Below are positions 9,516 to 21,091 of a stretch of 28,930 nt of DNA, piece by piece. The notes under the pieces are model-generated. The model had not been told where the DNA came from and ran no database searches. It saw only the letters and a program-made list of their open reading frames with translations. The stretch lies in contig MNCI01006916.1 of NCBI GenBank assembly GCA_015680685.1, positions 194,260 to 223,189 on the forward strand, in the 5' to 3' direction. This stretch comes from Gnetum montanum. Its lineage: Eukaryota > Streptophyta > Gnetopsida > Gnetales > Gnetaceae. Each line of letters begins with the position of its first letter. Within the stretch, counting starts at the first letter, position 1. The translations under genes were made by a program, and so were the position numbers.

Positions 9516-9533
9516 TGGCACCATTGCTGAGGA
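9516..9533 (+). other. Primer-binding site of element B, tRNA-Asp type
   Basis: TGGCACCATTGCTGAGGA, one base after the LTR end; four differences from TGGCGCCGTTGCCGGGGA, all G-to-A or C-to-T changes. Confidence 0.7.
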
Positions 9534-9671
9534 TCCCATTTTAACTAAGTATGCTAAGTATTGTTAGATAGTGAGATCATACAAAGTCATTGTAAAAGAA
9601 AATAATCCATTATCTTTTAGAAAAATAATAATAATATTTTATTAAGGCACACTAAATCTAAATCAACTAAG

Positions 9672-11640
9672 ATGTCTTCTTCTTGCATAAATGATTTACC
9701 ACCACTTGCCAATGACTCTAACCAGTAACATGACAAACCAAGAAGAAATGCTGATGAGAGATCTCAATAACTAAAGGCCATCTATGCATATTTAGACTCC
9801 ACTTTCATGCTCCATCAAAATGAATAGCTACACCAGAAATATTTGGAGGGAAATTTTTTATTGCCTCTTAATCATTCTATTCCCTTACTGCTCATGGCAA
9901 ATCTCATGACACTAGGGCTTAAACCAATAGGCCTAGAATACAAAGTAACAGAGCACCTCTCTAGAGATTATCAACTAACAAATGTCCAACATAGGAAATA
10001 TTAGTGCATGGAGATGCATCATGATGACTTCAAGGGAAAAAAGGTCCCAATTCCACTATTTTTACAATCATATAAGGGGGGCCTAGAATATCCCTCAAGG
10101 TAATCTCAACACCAAGGTTCTCATCCCTTTAGTGAAGATAACATACTCATCAACTGTTACAATTAACCTTGCTAGATAATCAAGGTGGGGAGAAAACTAG
10201 TTTTAGAACTAGGAAAACCTCAAGGCCAAGGTCTCTGAATCATTTACAAAGAGAATAATCAAGGGACCATAGAAGAAGGGCAAGTCAATGCTACTCTCCT
10301 AGTCCTCCTTATCATCAAACTTTGATAGGAGAAAACATAATTACGGTCAAAGGAGAAATGATCAAGACCAAGATTGAGATGATAGAAGATCCCATTGTAG
10401 AGATGGGAGGAGATAGCATAGACAACATTAAGAAGAAGAGGAGCATCATTAGGAGAGAAGGCATAGTAGGCTATATCATAGAAGACATGGCTATGATAGG
10501 ACCCATAGTGAACATAATGACTATGATAAACCACTACTTACTACAAGAAGCATGATAAATATTTTAGAAGTAGTTCCTATTTCTACCAAGCATCAAAGGC
10601 ATAGCCAAATCAAATGGATTAATATGAACAACATTCTTAATTTTGAAGAAGGGTATAATGTTGATCTAGAATATCATTTGCAAGCCTTCCATGATGCTTG
10701 TTCCTTGCAAAATATTGAAAATGAGTGGTAGAAACTCGAATTATTCCCCAAGATACTTATCAAAGAAGCTAAAAGTTGGTACTAGTCCTTGGAGTCGAAA
10801 TCTATTCGTGGGTGAAGTAAAATGTTGGAGATGTTTAATGATAAGTATCAAATGTACTTCAAGGTGTCCAACTTGAGAAAGAAAATCCAAGGGTGGAAAC
10901 AAGGAAATTATGAATCCCTTAATGTAGCCTTAAGTAGGTATTACTCTCTTTTGCACCAATGCCCAAGCTATGATTTTTCTCAAAGAAAACAACTTCATCA
11001 CATGATAGATGGGCTCAAAAATAAAAGTAGCAAGACTCTTATTGTTTATTCTCAAAGAAGACTATCAGAGATGAATGCCTATCATATGAAAAGGCTTATT
11101 TTTCAAGTGGACAAGGAAGAGAGAGAACTCAAAAAGAGAGAAAGTACATAGGAGTACAATAGAAACCCCTCCATTCACAAAAGGGAGGTACATTTTTGTG
11201 ATTTTGAGAAGGAAGCATCATTGAATGAAGTGGTACAAAGGAAAACCTTGTTAATCCAAAAAACCATTACAGAAATATTGCCAAGATAGACAAAATGTGG
11301 GACTTCTTGGATGAGAAGTTCCAAATAGTTCTAAAGATTATGGAGGAGAAAATGGAGCAAAAGAATATAGATAAGGACAGGAGGAGAAGAAAGGATATAG
11401 GAAAGGACTACTATCAGTAGAAAGGTAAGGCGACAGTAGTTGATGAGGTTTCATATTTTAACATAGAGGATGAAGGATGTGACATCTACCAATACGAACA
11501 TACTAAGGGATGTTGCCCTGTACTATCACAGCTACTAGAAACTAAGGTCTATGCCTTAAACCCAAAATTTACAAAAAGGAAACCACCCAAGAGATTTCCC
11601 TACCTACAAGGCAATTATCAACAACAGTTCTACCAATAGT
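9672..11640 (+). pseudogene. gag: Element B gag pseudogene
   Basis: Begins MSSSCINDLPPLAND at the ATG at 9672, with an N-terminal segment YLEGNFLLPLNHSIPL that corresponds to DIEGSIVLPLDQSILV in C. The capsid core starts about 10552: FEEGYNVDLEYHLQAFHDAC, LQNIENEW, stop, KLELFPKILIKEAKSWY, stop, SLESKSI. It continues in the open frame 10822-11151 (FNDKYQMYFKVSNLRKKIQG ... SLLHQCPSYDFSQRKQL), the longest intact piece. Near 11470-11510 the nucleocapsid reads CDIYQYEHTKGCC, so the second Cys of the C-x2-C-x3-H knuckle is Tyr. After this come ALNP and QQFYQ, stop, YYPSG. Several TAG stops replace Gln or Trp codons. Confidence 0.7.
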
Positions 11641-12239
11641 ATTATCCAAGTGGAGTTTCATCTCAACTCATGATCGTTATCATCAATGGCAAAACTCACA
11701 GTCATGGGGGATGTCATTACCAAGGTAGCAATACCCTTACCATCAACTAGACTCATATGGCTATTATGTCCAACAAATCTTATTTTCTTGTGGCTTTGCA
11801 AGTCATAATTCCTTCTACCATTATTATTATGCCCCTAAATATCATAGAACATCCACTTCGCAAGCCAAATCTCCTCCCACTTATCATGCTCAATATTCAC
11901 CATAACACTTTACATCTTTCAATTCCACTCCTTTGCCACCTGCACCACCTATGTAAGAGATTCCATAGCAACATCAACAATGCAATGTAATAAGGGCAAG
12001 AACTTACAATCAGATGAAAAATTGAGTGGTTCTAAACATAAGCCTTAAAAAAATACTTTCTTCAAATCCAATAGCCCACCAATACCCTCATAGACATCAT
12101 TGGCTACTCATCCTTCACAAACTACTTCAAAAATTGCCAACAAGCCACCTTCAAACCAAATGTCCCAAAATGTGCATACTATCATGCTAACTCATGAAGT
12201 TATGGACTAGATTAAAGTAGGATATCTTCCCAAACAAGA

Positions 12240-12600
12240 TCTAATCTTGGAAGTCCTCTAATCCACTTACAAATTACAGGAAATGATCCATGTAAAGCTC
12301 TACTAGATTTAGGTTCCATGGTAAACTTAATCTCCCAGGAGATATATCAAACTTGGAACTTTCCTATACTAAAGAAATGTAATAGTGGATTAGAGCTTGT
12401 AGGTCAATCCATCACTATTCCCTTGGGATTGATGAAATACATTATCTCCACCATGTCAAAAATTATAAGGGAGACTTTTCAATTATCATGAAAAGGAGTT
12501 AGCTCAACACAAGTGATGCCAAGATAGGAATCACAGACCTAATCTCCAAGGAAAATGATTTAGGAAAAATAGAGAATGAGAGGATTCCATGCATCGTGTA
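12240..12600 (+). pseudogene. Element B retropepsin (protease) remnant
   Basis: Aspartic protease that would cut Gag-Pol. The frame from 12267 reads LQITGNDPCKALLDLGSMVN, then LISQEIYQTWNFPILKK, then LVGQSITIPLGLM. The active-site motif is D-L-G, the form usual in Athila/Tat proteases (DLGAS) in place of DTG, so the catalytic Asp is kept. The frame then breaks near 12450-12495, losing the flap and C-terminal half seen in C. Confidence 0.65.
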
Positions 12601-13160
12601 TAGCAACACAAGATGCCAGTGTGTGTAGGAAATATGGGCCATGAAAAGCACCTCCATTATAGCATTTAAGAAGTATTTAAAAATGTCAGACATTCAATGA
12701 TGCCTATATGTAGCAGCCACCAAATAGGAGGGTACCTAGTGGTTGATAGTAGATGATAATTCTAATTCAATAATGTGCATGAAATTAGTTAAGCTCCTCA
12801 AAACTATTTATATTAATAAGATGGATGAAATGGAGTAAATATAGAACCAAATTTTCTACCAATGAGTAGAAATAAATAAGGAAGAGTCAGAAATTCCTAA
12901 TCACTTTAAACAAGAACCTTTTGAATTTAAATCTTTATTGGAAACTCTAGAATATATATTTCTTAATAATGACAAGTTAGTAATTATCAATACTAATCTC
13001 TCTAACAAATAGAAAGGAAGGTTGCTAAAAGTTATGAACAAATAGCCAACAACTTTTGCCTATCCATATCATAAATTGAATAGAGTATATCTAAGCATAT
13101 GCTAGCACCAAATCTATATAGACTCCAGAATCAAACCAAAGTAGCAGCTGCAAATAAGGT
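12601..13160 (+). pseudogene. Element B linker between protease and RT
   Basis: Decayed coding sequence corresponding to the protease-RT linker of C. Recognisable pieces are YSNTRCQCV, the MPICSSHQIGG/RCLYVAAT region near 12700, and EIPNHFKQEPFEFKSLLETL at 12885-12950, matching EIPKTFKQKPLKLKSLL in C. No catalytic domain is expected here. Confidence 0.5.
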
Positions 13161-13890
13161 TGAATCTAACACTGAAACAAGTTATTAAATATGAAGTTAA
13201 AAAACTTCTTAGGGAAAGATTCATCTATCTTGTGGTAGACAATGAGTGGGTAAGCTCATTCATTATTGTGCCAAAGAAATGAGGACAATGAAGGATCTAT
13301 ATAGACTTCAAACTATTGAACATGGCCATATTTAAAGAACGTTTTCCATTGTCATTTGTGAACCAAGTATTGGATGAAATTACTATAGTTTTTTAGACAA
13401 GTATAATGGCTATAACCAATCCAAATTACACAAAAAGACCAAGCTAAGATAACTTTTATAAGCCCTTTAGGAACTTTTACATATAAAAAGATATCCTTTA
13501 GTCTCTATAATGCTCCTGCAACTTTCTAATGCCTATTACTAAACATCTTTCAATAGCAGATTGGTAGTGATGTGGAAGCCTTCATGAAAAACTTCTCCAC
13601 CTATGGTATTGACTTTGAAAAAGCATTGGGCAATCTTGAGCAAGTACTAAAATGACATGTGGAAATAAGCCTATGGCTCAACAGGCAAAAAAGACACTTA
13701 ATGCCATTGTCTTGGGGCACAAGATCTTAATGAAAAGAATTAAGATGGACCCTAAAAAAGTCAGGATCATTCAATAAATAACCAGACAACCTTAAATAAT
13801 CAAATCTGTAAGGTCATTTCTTCATCATACATGTGTTACTATAGGTGCTTCATAAACAATTTTTCTAGACTAGCCAAACCCACATGCTCC
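13160..13890 (+). pseudogene. Element B reverse transcriptase and start of RNase H, dead
   Basis: RNA-dependent DNA polymerase remnant. Readable motifs in order: FIIVPKK (motif 1), YYSFLDKYNGYNQ (palm; usual form SFLDGYSGYNQI), LLGTFTYKKISFSLYNAPATF (usual WGTFAYRVLPFGLCNAPATF), and VEAFMKNFSTYGIDFEKALG. The catalytic YMDD box is F-M-K-N, so both Asp residues are gone. Next come LEQVLK, a TGA, and LWLNRQKRHLMPL, then FINNFSRLAKPT at the RNase H junction. Many frameshifts lie between 13260 and 13450. Similarity ends about 13885. Confidence 0.7.
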
Positions 13891-14640
13891 TTGGTCATCT
13901 TTTGCACCTTCAATGTCATTTCTAGAGATAGAATTTTTATGCTTCCATAGCACTTTCCAAAGTTATAATTTTTTAGCTCCTGCATCAATGACGAGAACCT
14001 TAGTCAAAATAACTTTGTTGTAACCTAGAATTGACTCCATATTGTGCCCATAGCTTCTTCATCCATCACCCAACCCTTCAAAGGCTTAATTCCATCATCC
14101 AAATCTGTATTTTGTTGAAGATATAAGCTTCTTTTATCACTTCTATTATATTTATATTTTTCTCTCACATCATTTGTAGTTTTGCCCTCCATAGAAGGTG
14201 AACACTTCAACTCATTAATACAACATTTTATTTTTTAAGAAAGGATCTGTGAGCTTTCCCCCATATGGACACATTTCACTTTTATTATTTTATACTCATT
14301 TTTCTCATATTCTATACTTTGAATGTTTTCCATCTCTTACATTGTATTCTATACTTAGTTAAATTTTTTAGCATTTTACACTTAGCTATTTTTCAACATA
14401 AAAATTTCATCGTTTAAAGAGGAAACTAAAACCCATTCTTTCATGTCAAAACTATAGTGTTTTTAATATTTTATGTCCTTTACCTCTACTTTACACTTCA
14501 ACTTTATTTCAACATTCTTAGATTATTTTACACTTAGTTTATTTTTCAATAATCCACACTTAGTTATTTTTCTAGTGATTTTACACTTGATCATTTTAAC
14601 ATTAAAAACATCATTCTCTACCAGTTCTAGTCTATGTGAA
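13890..14640 (-). pseudogene. Unidentified minus-strand coding remnant, C-terminal part with Lys/Cys-rich spacer
   Basis: From 14640 down to 14023 one frame holds over 200 codons with about ten stops: LELVENDVFNVKMIKCKITR, KITKCGLLKNKLSVK, IKLKCKVEVKDIKY, SFDMKEWVLVSSLNDEIFML, MENIQSIEYEKNEYKIIKVK, CVHMGESSQIL, CINELKCSPSMEGKTTND, then KYNRSDKRSLYLQQN, DLDDGIKPLKGWVMDEEAMG and TIWSQF. It continues as MQELKNYNFGKCYGSIKILS and ends in VQKMTKEHVG at the junction with element B. The Lys-Cys spacer comes from a TACACTT-like short repeat on the plus strand. No family recognised. Its open stretch 14210-14025 is the best preserved. Confidence 0.45.
14310..14605. repeat. Degenerate short repeat TACACTTAG-like
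   Basis: The motif TACACTT or TATACTT followed by AGTTATTTTTC-like sequence recurs about seven times at irregular spacing (for example near 14350, 14374, 14491, 14529, 14555 and 14582). Read on the minus strand it encodes the repeated Lys-Cys-Lys stretches of the unidentified remnant. Confidence 0.4.
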
Positions 14641-16560
14641 GTCCATATTGGATTGAAAGATGTGTGCCCCTTCATTTCATAATTATTGATTTATCAAGGG
14701 TTACATCGATTCAAAGACCATTTATGGCCATGTGCTAAGTATCGTGATAATTAGTTCATAAAGGTATCCTTGTAGGAATAAAAAGAACATTTTTGCAAGA
14801 ACAATAAGAAAATCTCTCATTGTTGTTGTTGAAAATTCATTCTTATTTCTGATCTATTTAATACATCTAATTAATAGGTATTTTAATTCTTTAACAAAGG
14901 GTGACATAGCAATGTTTTTGTTAAGTTAAACCTTCCTTCAAGTCTACTATCAAATACTATATCCCCATATTTTCCAACAGGGATGCTATTCAAATCTCAC
15001 AAACACTTTAACAAGGAAGTCACAGTGAACTAAGAGTCCATCTATGCATAAAATGACATGAAATGTTCAAAACCTTCAAATACATGACCCTTCACTACTA
15101 TCCTAGTTAAAGATATTTGCAATTTTTCTTTGTTAAGCACATCCTTAGGTAGAATTAGAAGCCAATGCATTGATGTCTTTGACTTTTTCTTTCTATCATA
15201 AATAATGATAATGTAATTCTACAACTACCTTCTTGTTAAATCTCTATGAATGTAATATGTATTTCTACATATTATAACATAGTCATAGTATTTTTGCAAG
15301 TCTATTTATATTTTCTCCTTTTCTAATGGGTCAACTATGCATTTTTTACCTATTATCTAGGATATGACATGTTTCAAAGATTAAATAGTATTAGTTAAAG
15401 ATCCTTGCAAGTTGGCTTTTATTGATTGGTTGTTTTCGATGGTCTTCTAAACCTAGATTTATGATATTCTTTAACAATATATTCTAATTCATTAACATGG
15501 ATAGGGATTTGACTAGCTTACACATTTTATCCCATAGAATTTGACTACTTTTTGAAGGTTATTAATCCATCATCTCATCTACCATTCTTTCTAAAATAGA
15601 AATTGTTGTTATGTTACTAAAACCAGATTTTACTTTCCCTTCTTTTTGTGATTAGAGGACATCTATCCTTGCCTTAAATTCTTCAAATGACTATATAAAG
15701 AATTATATTAGATTACATGGATAATGAACCATGATCTTTTATAGATTTCCCTCTCATAGTACTTCATAGTTCTTATTTTAGGATGACCATTCATCATGAC
15801 CTTATTTGATAATATTCATTTCAAATGAATGATGTGACATCATTTTTCCAAACCTAAACATCATGATTAATGCTATAGATATTTCTCCTAAAGTAATATT
15901 CTAAAGACATTTTCTCTTGCAACATATCCTTTACATTTTATTTATATTTGATTCAGACTAGTTTCAATGACATAGAACTTCTCTAATTATTATCATGATT
16001 CCTTTATCTTGTGACTTGCCTTATCTTATAAGTCCTTTTGTTAGTAAATGTATTACATATTTGATTAATAGGTATACTACTGAGTGGCACAACAATCTCA
16101 ATCTCTAACCAAATATCAGCTGGATGTCTCTCTAGCAAAACACATGTGGAATTTGGCTACATGTATTTCCCTCCACATCATAAATGCTTCTTTCCATATA
16201 GAAATTGATAGTTCATCTGTACATAAGACATTACATCTATGATATTTTTCAAATATGTTTTTAGGATATATTTCCAATTTATTATTGACAAGCTTGGTTA
16301 TCGCATTATATGATTCCTAATCAACTTCAATCATAATTTCTTTTTGAATATCCTTTCTAGAATCCACAACAATATCTCGCTCATGCATCCTGTGTATTGA
16401 GCCACTAGCTAGAAATACTAATTTCAAGCATTTGTGAGTGACACAAATCTTTCTTCCAAATAATAATTCTCTTTCATTTATAACTCTTCATGAACCATCC
16501 ATCCTTGATGGTACATTAGGATAAACAAAGTATTTGATTAGAGTAGTTAAAAAATACATC
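14640..16560 (-). pseudogene. Unidentified minus-strand coding remnant, N-terminal and middle part
   Basis: Protein-like frames on the minus strand, from high to low coordinates. Near 16510-16100: NVPSRMDGS, RVINERELLFGRKICVTHKC, LKLVFLASGSIHRMHERDIV, DSRKDIQKEIMIEVD, stop, ESYNAITKLVNNKLEIYPKN, IFEKYHRCNVLCTDELSISI, WKEAFMMWREIHVAKFHMCF. Then in another frame: ADIWLEIEIVVPLSSIPINQ. Near 15700-15400: SFEEFKARIDVL, GFSNITTISILERMVDEMMD, LWDKMCKLVKSLSM, GLEDHRKQPINKSQLARIFN. Near 15330-14890: YYDYVIICRNTYYIHRDLTR, KTSMHWLLILPKDVLNKEK, IVVKGHVFEGFEHFMSFYA, PVGKYGDIVFDSRLEGRFN. Near 14840-14740: QEIFLLFLQKCSFYSYKDT. Same strand as the part below 14640, so probably one protein of more than 800 residues. 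It is not RT, integrase or gag of the local family. Function unknown. Confidence 0.45.
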
Positions 16561-16610
16561 AACAATAATTTACTCTTTTACATATTCATATTATTTGAAT
16601 TGATATAAAA

Positions 16611-17219
16611 CAAGTATAAGATCTTATAAGTAATATTCGATGGTATTATTTTTAACAAAGAGATATTTCTTCATATTTTTGATAATTCAACCCATATTTC
16701 AAAATCTTGCATAGTCACATAAGTTCCAGTAATCTAAGATAACTTTTGATGACATTGTTTTTAACAAAGAGGGATTTGTACATACTATGCATAATTCAAG
16801 CCATATGCCAAAACTTGAATGGTCGTGAAAATTCCTAGTAGTTGATATATTAATTAATTTTATTATTTTAAAGAAGAGAGATTTGTACATCATATTGATA
16901 ATGTAACCCATATCTAAAAACATGCATAGTCATGCAAGTTTCTACTAGCTGAGATGACATTTGATGATACTAGTTTTAGTGAAGTGAGATTAGTACATAC
17001 CATAGATAATTCATTCCATATGTCAAAACTTGCATGATCATGCATGTTCCTTCTAGGTAAGGTAATATTTAAAGGTATTGGTTTTAGCAAAGAAATATTA
17101 CTACATACTATTGATAATTCAACTCATATGTTACAACATGCATGGTCATAAAATTTCTTACTAGTTGAGATAAATGAGAATGAAATGATACCTTTCTTAA
17201 TCAATCATGCATGGTCATG
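16611..17219. repeat. Tandem array of a 108-bp unit, about 5.6 copies
   Basis: Units run 16611-16719, 16720-16827, 16828-16934, 16935-17042 and 17043-17150, with a shortened sixth at 17151-17219. Each has AAGTTCC/TTCTA, GAGATGAC, TTTTAGCAAAGAGA, GTACATAC, TGATAATTCAACCCATAT, CAAAACTTGCATGGTCATG in that order. Unit length is 107-109 bp. Copies differ at perhaps a quarter of positions by eye, so the array is old. No coding capacity; the 74-codon frame inside it is accidental. Confidence 0.85.
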
Positions 17220-18189
17220 CAAGTTCACTCTCTTTTACTATATTACTTTTTCCTATTTGACATGTACAATTTGATATGTTACTTTGATTCTATCATGCAC
17301 AATTGTGCATGTTCTGGTTTTTTGAAAGCTTCTTATTGCTAGGGATATCATGATGTAAATGCTAATTTTTTTCATATGTATGAACATATGTTAATTTGAT
17401 ATATCTCTATCTTATAGTATTTTTTTTATTACATTCATTCTTCTTCTCTTAACATGTTCTTATTTATAAAAGCTTTATTGCAAGTTATTTGAATGATCCT
17501 AAATTTGAAAATATAGAGGCTATGTGAAAAGATGCTTCTTTGCAAATAATTACTAGTAGCTACAACAAATAAGATTTAAGAGCTCACCTATAAAAAGAGT
17601 GATGAAGAATGAATTTGAAACAATGTAAAAAGTAAAAAACATACCAATAATAAGTTTGAATAATGGCAAAAATCACAAACACACCAATATCCTCAAATTG
17701 ATTTACCTATGGAATGTTAGCTTAAAAAAAATGTTTCCATTGAAAACATATTTTCCATATAAGTGAGCTACCAAAGAAGTAATCATAAGACATTATTCAC
17801 TATTGTTAGGTTTCAAAAGCTTTATCGAATCAACCAGTACTATAGGGTTTTCAATGTGAATTCGGTGGGAAATTTTGTTACATTTAATGCTAGAGATTCC
17901 GTAATTTTTTTACAAAATAAATTTCAACTACTTCTTTGCATTGATGCATGCTATTATCTTAATTTTCTTAAAATGGAAGATTTGTATGTAGTTTCATGAC
18001 TCACACATTAGTCAACATAAAAATAAATCAAATGATAATTTCAATAAGCCAATGTTACATTACCCAAAAATTAGTGTGTAATTATATAAAAGGAAAAGTT
18101 GCAAATGAACATATACATGGTTTAAACCAAAGAAATTACTATACATCAATCATGGACCATGAAATCTTCCATTGGAACTAGAGATGCAA
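17220..18189. other. AT-rich spacer with two small adjoining open frames
   Basis: Plus-strand frames 17763-17999 (78 codons) and 17996-18181 (61 codons) overlap by a few bases. Neither has a domain, repeat or neighbour that supports translation, and composition is that of local AT-rich DNA. I see nothing else in this stretch. Confidence 0.4.
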
Positions 18190-20138
18190 AACACAAACAC
18201 AATGAACAAGATATCAAAGTGTTTATAATGATCCATCACCTACCACAATAGGATCTTAAGGAATTGGCCACTTTTGGGCCTTCAGTATCTACAAGGGCCA
18301 AGGATATTATTCCATTCCTTCTACTCCCCTAAATATCTAAAGGGATTCAAAATTGACCGTAGTCCTCTGTAAGTGCTTATCCAAGCACTAAGAGGCAAAC
18401 AAATCATGATGCCCCAACTATCCTATTATAACATTGGTACTAATAAATCCACACCCCAATGGTAGGGATCTAAGACCAAGTAATTAATTCATTAAGATTT
18501 TAAGAGAACTTATCTTTCCTAAAGATATAGTTTTCACAAAATTCACTAAGGTTCCTAGTATCTCAACTTCTATGTACCTATGTTGCCTACAAGACTAAGA
18601 CAATAGCTCATAAACAAAAGAGTTAGTAGGGGTCATGTACAACACACTAATCATTCAATGCATCCACAAAGCATGATCAAAATAATAGAGATATAATAAT
18701 CTGAAAATGCAATGAATAGCAAGATCTCAGTCATTATAGGCATAGAGATTAATCATGCAACAACTACATGAACAACTTAGATATCCTCACAAAAAAGAAA
18801 TAAGCATGAGGCACATCAACAAAGATGAATTAGAACAATTTCAAAATTATAGAGATCCACAACCAAGAAGGGTACCTAGCAACTAATACCCATCCTCATC
18901 TAGGATTGAGGTCTCAACAAACCACACGATGGCATTGGTAGAAAAGCTTACAACCTCATCCAATAATAATTAGAGTGAGACCATGATAACATCACAACAG
19001 TTCTCAACAATAAGAGGTCTTAAAATGCATAACCAAATCTACCAACAAAGAGGATGAAACCTCCAAAGAAGACACTCAACTAAAGAGGAAAGGTCTTGAA
19101 ATAGAAAAGAAATCAAAGATGACCTCTCATAGAGATATCGAAAACACCAACTTAAATAAAATATCTTAGGTAGATATCCAAAATATGAAGGAGTGATGCC
19201 ACAAGCCCCAAGGACAAACACATCCCAACCTTAATGAGGAAACATAAAACCAAATGACCCACAATAATCATAATTGAATTCAAAGAAAGAAAGGACATCA
19301 AAGCAAGGACCACATCAAAACTGGTCTAGTAAGAAGTGCATACGACCTCAAGGTGCATCCTCAAAATTAATCATATAACAAAACCAATAATTCCACAAAG
19401 CCATATATAAGCCACAAAAAGTATGAAGCCTTGCAATAATAAGAAAACGTTGAAGCAAGAGGGACGTGCATGAGAGACTTGAAACATAACAAAAAGAAAG
19501 ACATGCACACATAAATAAACATACATACATAGGTGGGAATCTATGTTAGCCAATAAACAATGATCTTTGTCCACCCAAATTAAGGCTTATCACAAGCACA
19601 TGTCTAAAGGTCCTTCATCCCCAAGTCCTTGGGCAAAATGGTAGTCCAAAATGGAAATTCCACACATTTCAAATACTACTAGTTTGCTATATGTTATTTG
19701 AGTGAAGACTAAATTGGAGACCAAGTCCAATTCATCCCAAATGAACCACTAAATACCAAAGATGGAAAACTCCTCAAATAATATTCCATGTGTTAGTAAT
19801 AGAACTTCCATCAATAACATTAAAATGAAACTATATCTTGTCCAACCACTAGTAAAGGCCTAGTGGAGAAGAGCCCAAAGAGCACAATCATGTCTATCCA
19901 CAAAAATGTTCATATATGAAAGGCTACAAGAATCAAAAGAATGGCTTCACATTCAAAAACTTATAGGGGCCTTATCATAAGGACAATCCAACGATATATA
20001 CAAAAGGTAAAACCAACATGATCTAATCTCAAAAATGATGTTCCACTAGAGGACCATAGATAAGAAACCTCAAAGTCATAGCACCTTGTGAGGATACCAC
20101 ACTTATCGCAACACATTGAAGGACACTTTGATACCATT
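18190..20138 (-). other. Non-coding stretch, possible internal region of a non-autonomous LTR element
   Basis: No convincing coding frame on either strand. Short minus-strand frames (60-67 codons at 19039-19574) overlap each other in different phases and lack coding character. Base composition differs from its surroundings, being G/T-rich on the minus strand. A tRNA-Met-like primer site lies at its right edge, so a non-coding (LARD-like) element is conceivable. Weak. Confidence 0.25.
20121..20136 (-). other. Possible primer-binding site, tRNA-Met type
   Basis: Minus strand TGGTATCAAAGTGTCC, resembling TGGTATCAGAGC, two bases after GTTACA, which could be an LTR end (20139). Only the first eight bases match perfectly, so chance is possible. 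Confidence 0.3.
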
Positions 20139-20730
20139 TGTAACAACATTGTGTTGATGTTGTTTGGCATCCCTAGGAATTCCCTTAGATCTAATGGACC
20201 TAGGATGATAAACTTGGAGACTACATCTCCAAGCAAGCAAGACAACCACTTCAATAACTTATAAGGGTGCATGTAGCACATATATATCTCTTAGATTGAG
20301 TATACACCTCTAGGAGAACAACTACAACTACGAACAAGGACTAGCAAATATGTACACAAGCAACCCTATAAACATCATTGGTAGGAGGATGACGATGTAT
20401 CTAAATAAGGTGCCTCATCCCCAAACCCTTCATAATCTACTATAATATTCAACATGGTGCTATACTTAGACTATCCAAACTAGGCTACCTACATATCTAT
20501 GACCACCGCAGGATTAGGTCCCATGTAGTTCTATACATTGGAGGGTAAGATGAGGAAGACAAGAGGCAAATAACAAGATGGAGCCCTATTATTACTTGGT
20601 ACCACCAAGCTATAGTGGATTTTCAAACAGTTGAGTGTCACACATGGACACCTCAAAGTAATCCATGGTTCCTGAACCATGGAGAGGAACCAGGTGAACC
20701 TCTACCCTAAGACCTCTCTCACAATTTTGG
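20139..20730 (-). repeat. Putative LTR upstream of the tRNA-Met-like site
   Basis: If the primer site is real, the minus-strand LTR lies here and ends GTTGTTACA at 20139. A minus-strand 106-codon frame (20281-19961) spans this end and the primer site and has no recognisable domain. No second copy is seen, and the right border is not defined. Confidence 0.2.
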
Positions 20731-21091
20731 TGGCCTAATTCCAATATATTAGAAAACAAAATTTTAAAAGTTATCTATTCCTTTTAAATAGTGGTTAATA
20801 TGTTTTAATGCTAGCATACAAGTTTTTAGTTCAAGTCCAAGTAGATACCCCATGGTGGACCAATTACAATTTTGAAAATTTTACCTTCAATAAAAAACAT
20901 TGTTCTATTCTCTGGGTGGAACAATTACAAATCTTTTGCAACATGTTTAGTCTCCTATCTACAATTTTGGTGATGTAGAACAATAAATGATATCTTAGAT
21001 TTCTATTTTTCGTCCTTTTATTTTTTTTCTTTTTTTTTAGCTTTGTCATTTCAAAATGGTAGAATGATCTTCTCCACATCAAATTGCTAAT
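20731..21091. other. AT-rich flank of LTR D
   Basis: Contains a T-rich tract near 21017-21040 and no gene. There is no gag or good primer site next to LTR D on this side, which is why D is taken as a 3' LTR whose outer flank this is. Confidence 0.4.

Larger units (their letters stand above)
8636..13890 (+). mobile_element. Element B: Athila/Tat-like Ty3/gypsy retrotransposon, 3'-truncated
   Basis: Order: LTR, tRNA-Asp-type primer site, gag, zinc-knuckle remnant, retropepsin, RT, start of RNase H. The same order and recognisably the same proteins occur in element C. Sequence similarity stops in the RNase H linker (FINNFSRLAKPT, about 13850-13885), after which minus-strand coding-like DNA of another origin begins. 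No integrase and no 3' LTR. Riddled with stops, hence inactive. Confidence 0.75.

Noticed and set aside
10259-10534. Minus-strand 91-codon open frame rich in His and Tyr
   Set aside because: It is antisense to the linker part of element B's gag and has no domain; opposite-strand frames are common over this low-complexity coding sequence.
14473-14682. Plus-strand 69-codon frame rich in Phe, Leu and Ser
   Set aside because: Antisense to the better supported minus-strand remnant, and derived from the TACACTT-like short repeats.
16611-17219. CRISPR-like array
   Set aside because: Units are contiguous 108-bp direct repeats without unique spacers, in a eukaryotic retrotransposon context.
18205-18225. 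GATATCAAAGTGT on the plus strand as a primer site mirrored to 20121
   Set aside because: Shares eleven bases with the site at 20121 but has no LTR end before it and no support as a primer site; probably chance.
19961-20281. Minus-strand 106-codon frame
   Set aside because: Longest frame of its area but Cys/Leu/Tyr-rich without recognisable motif, and it overlaps the proposed LTR end and primer site. I cannot support it as a gene.
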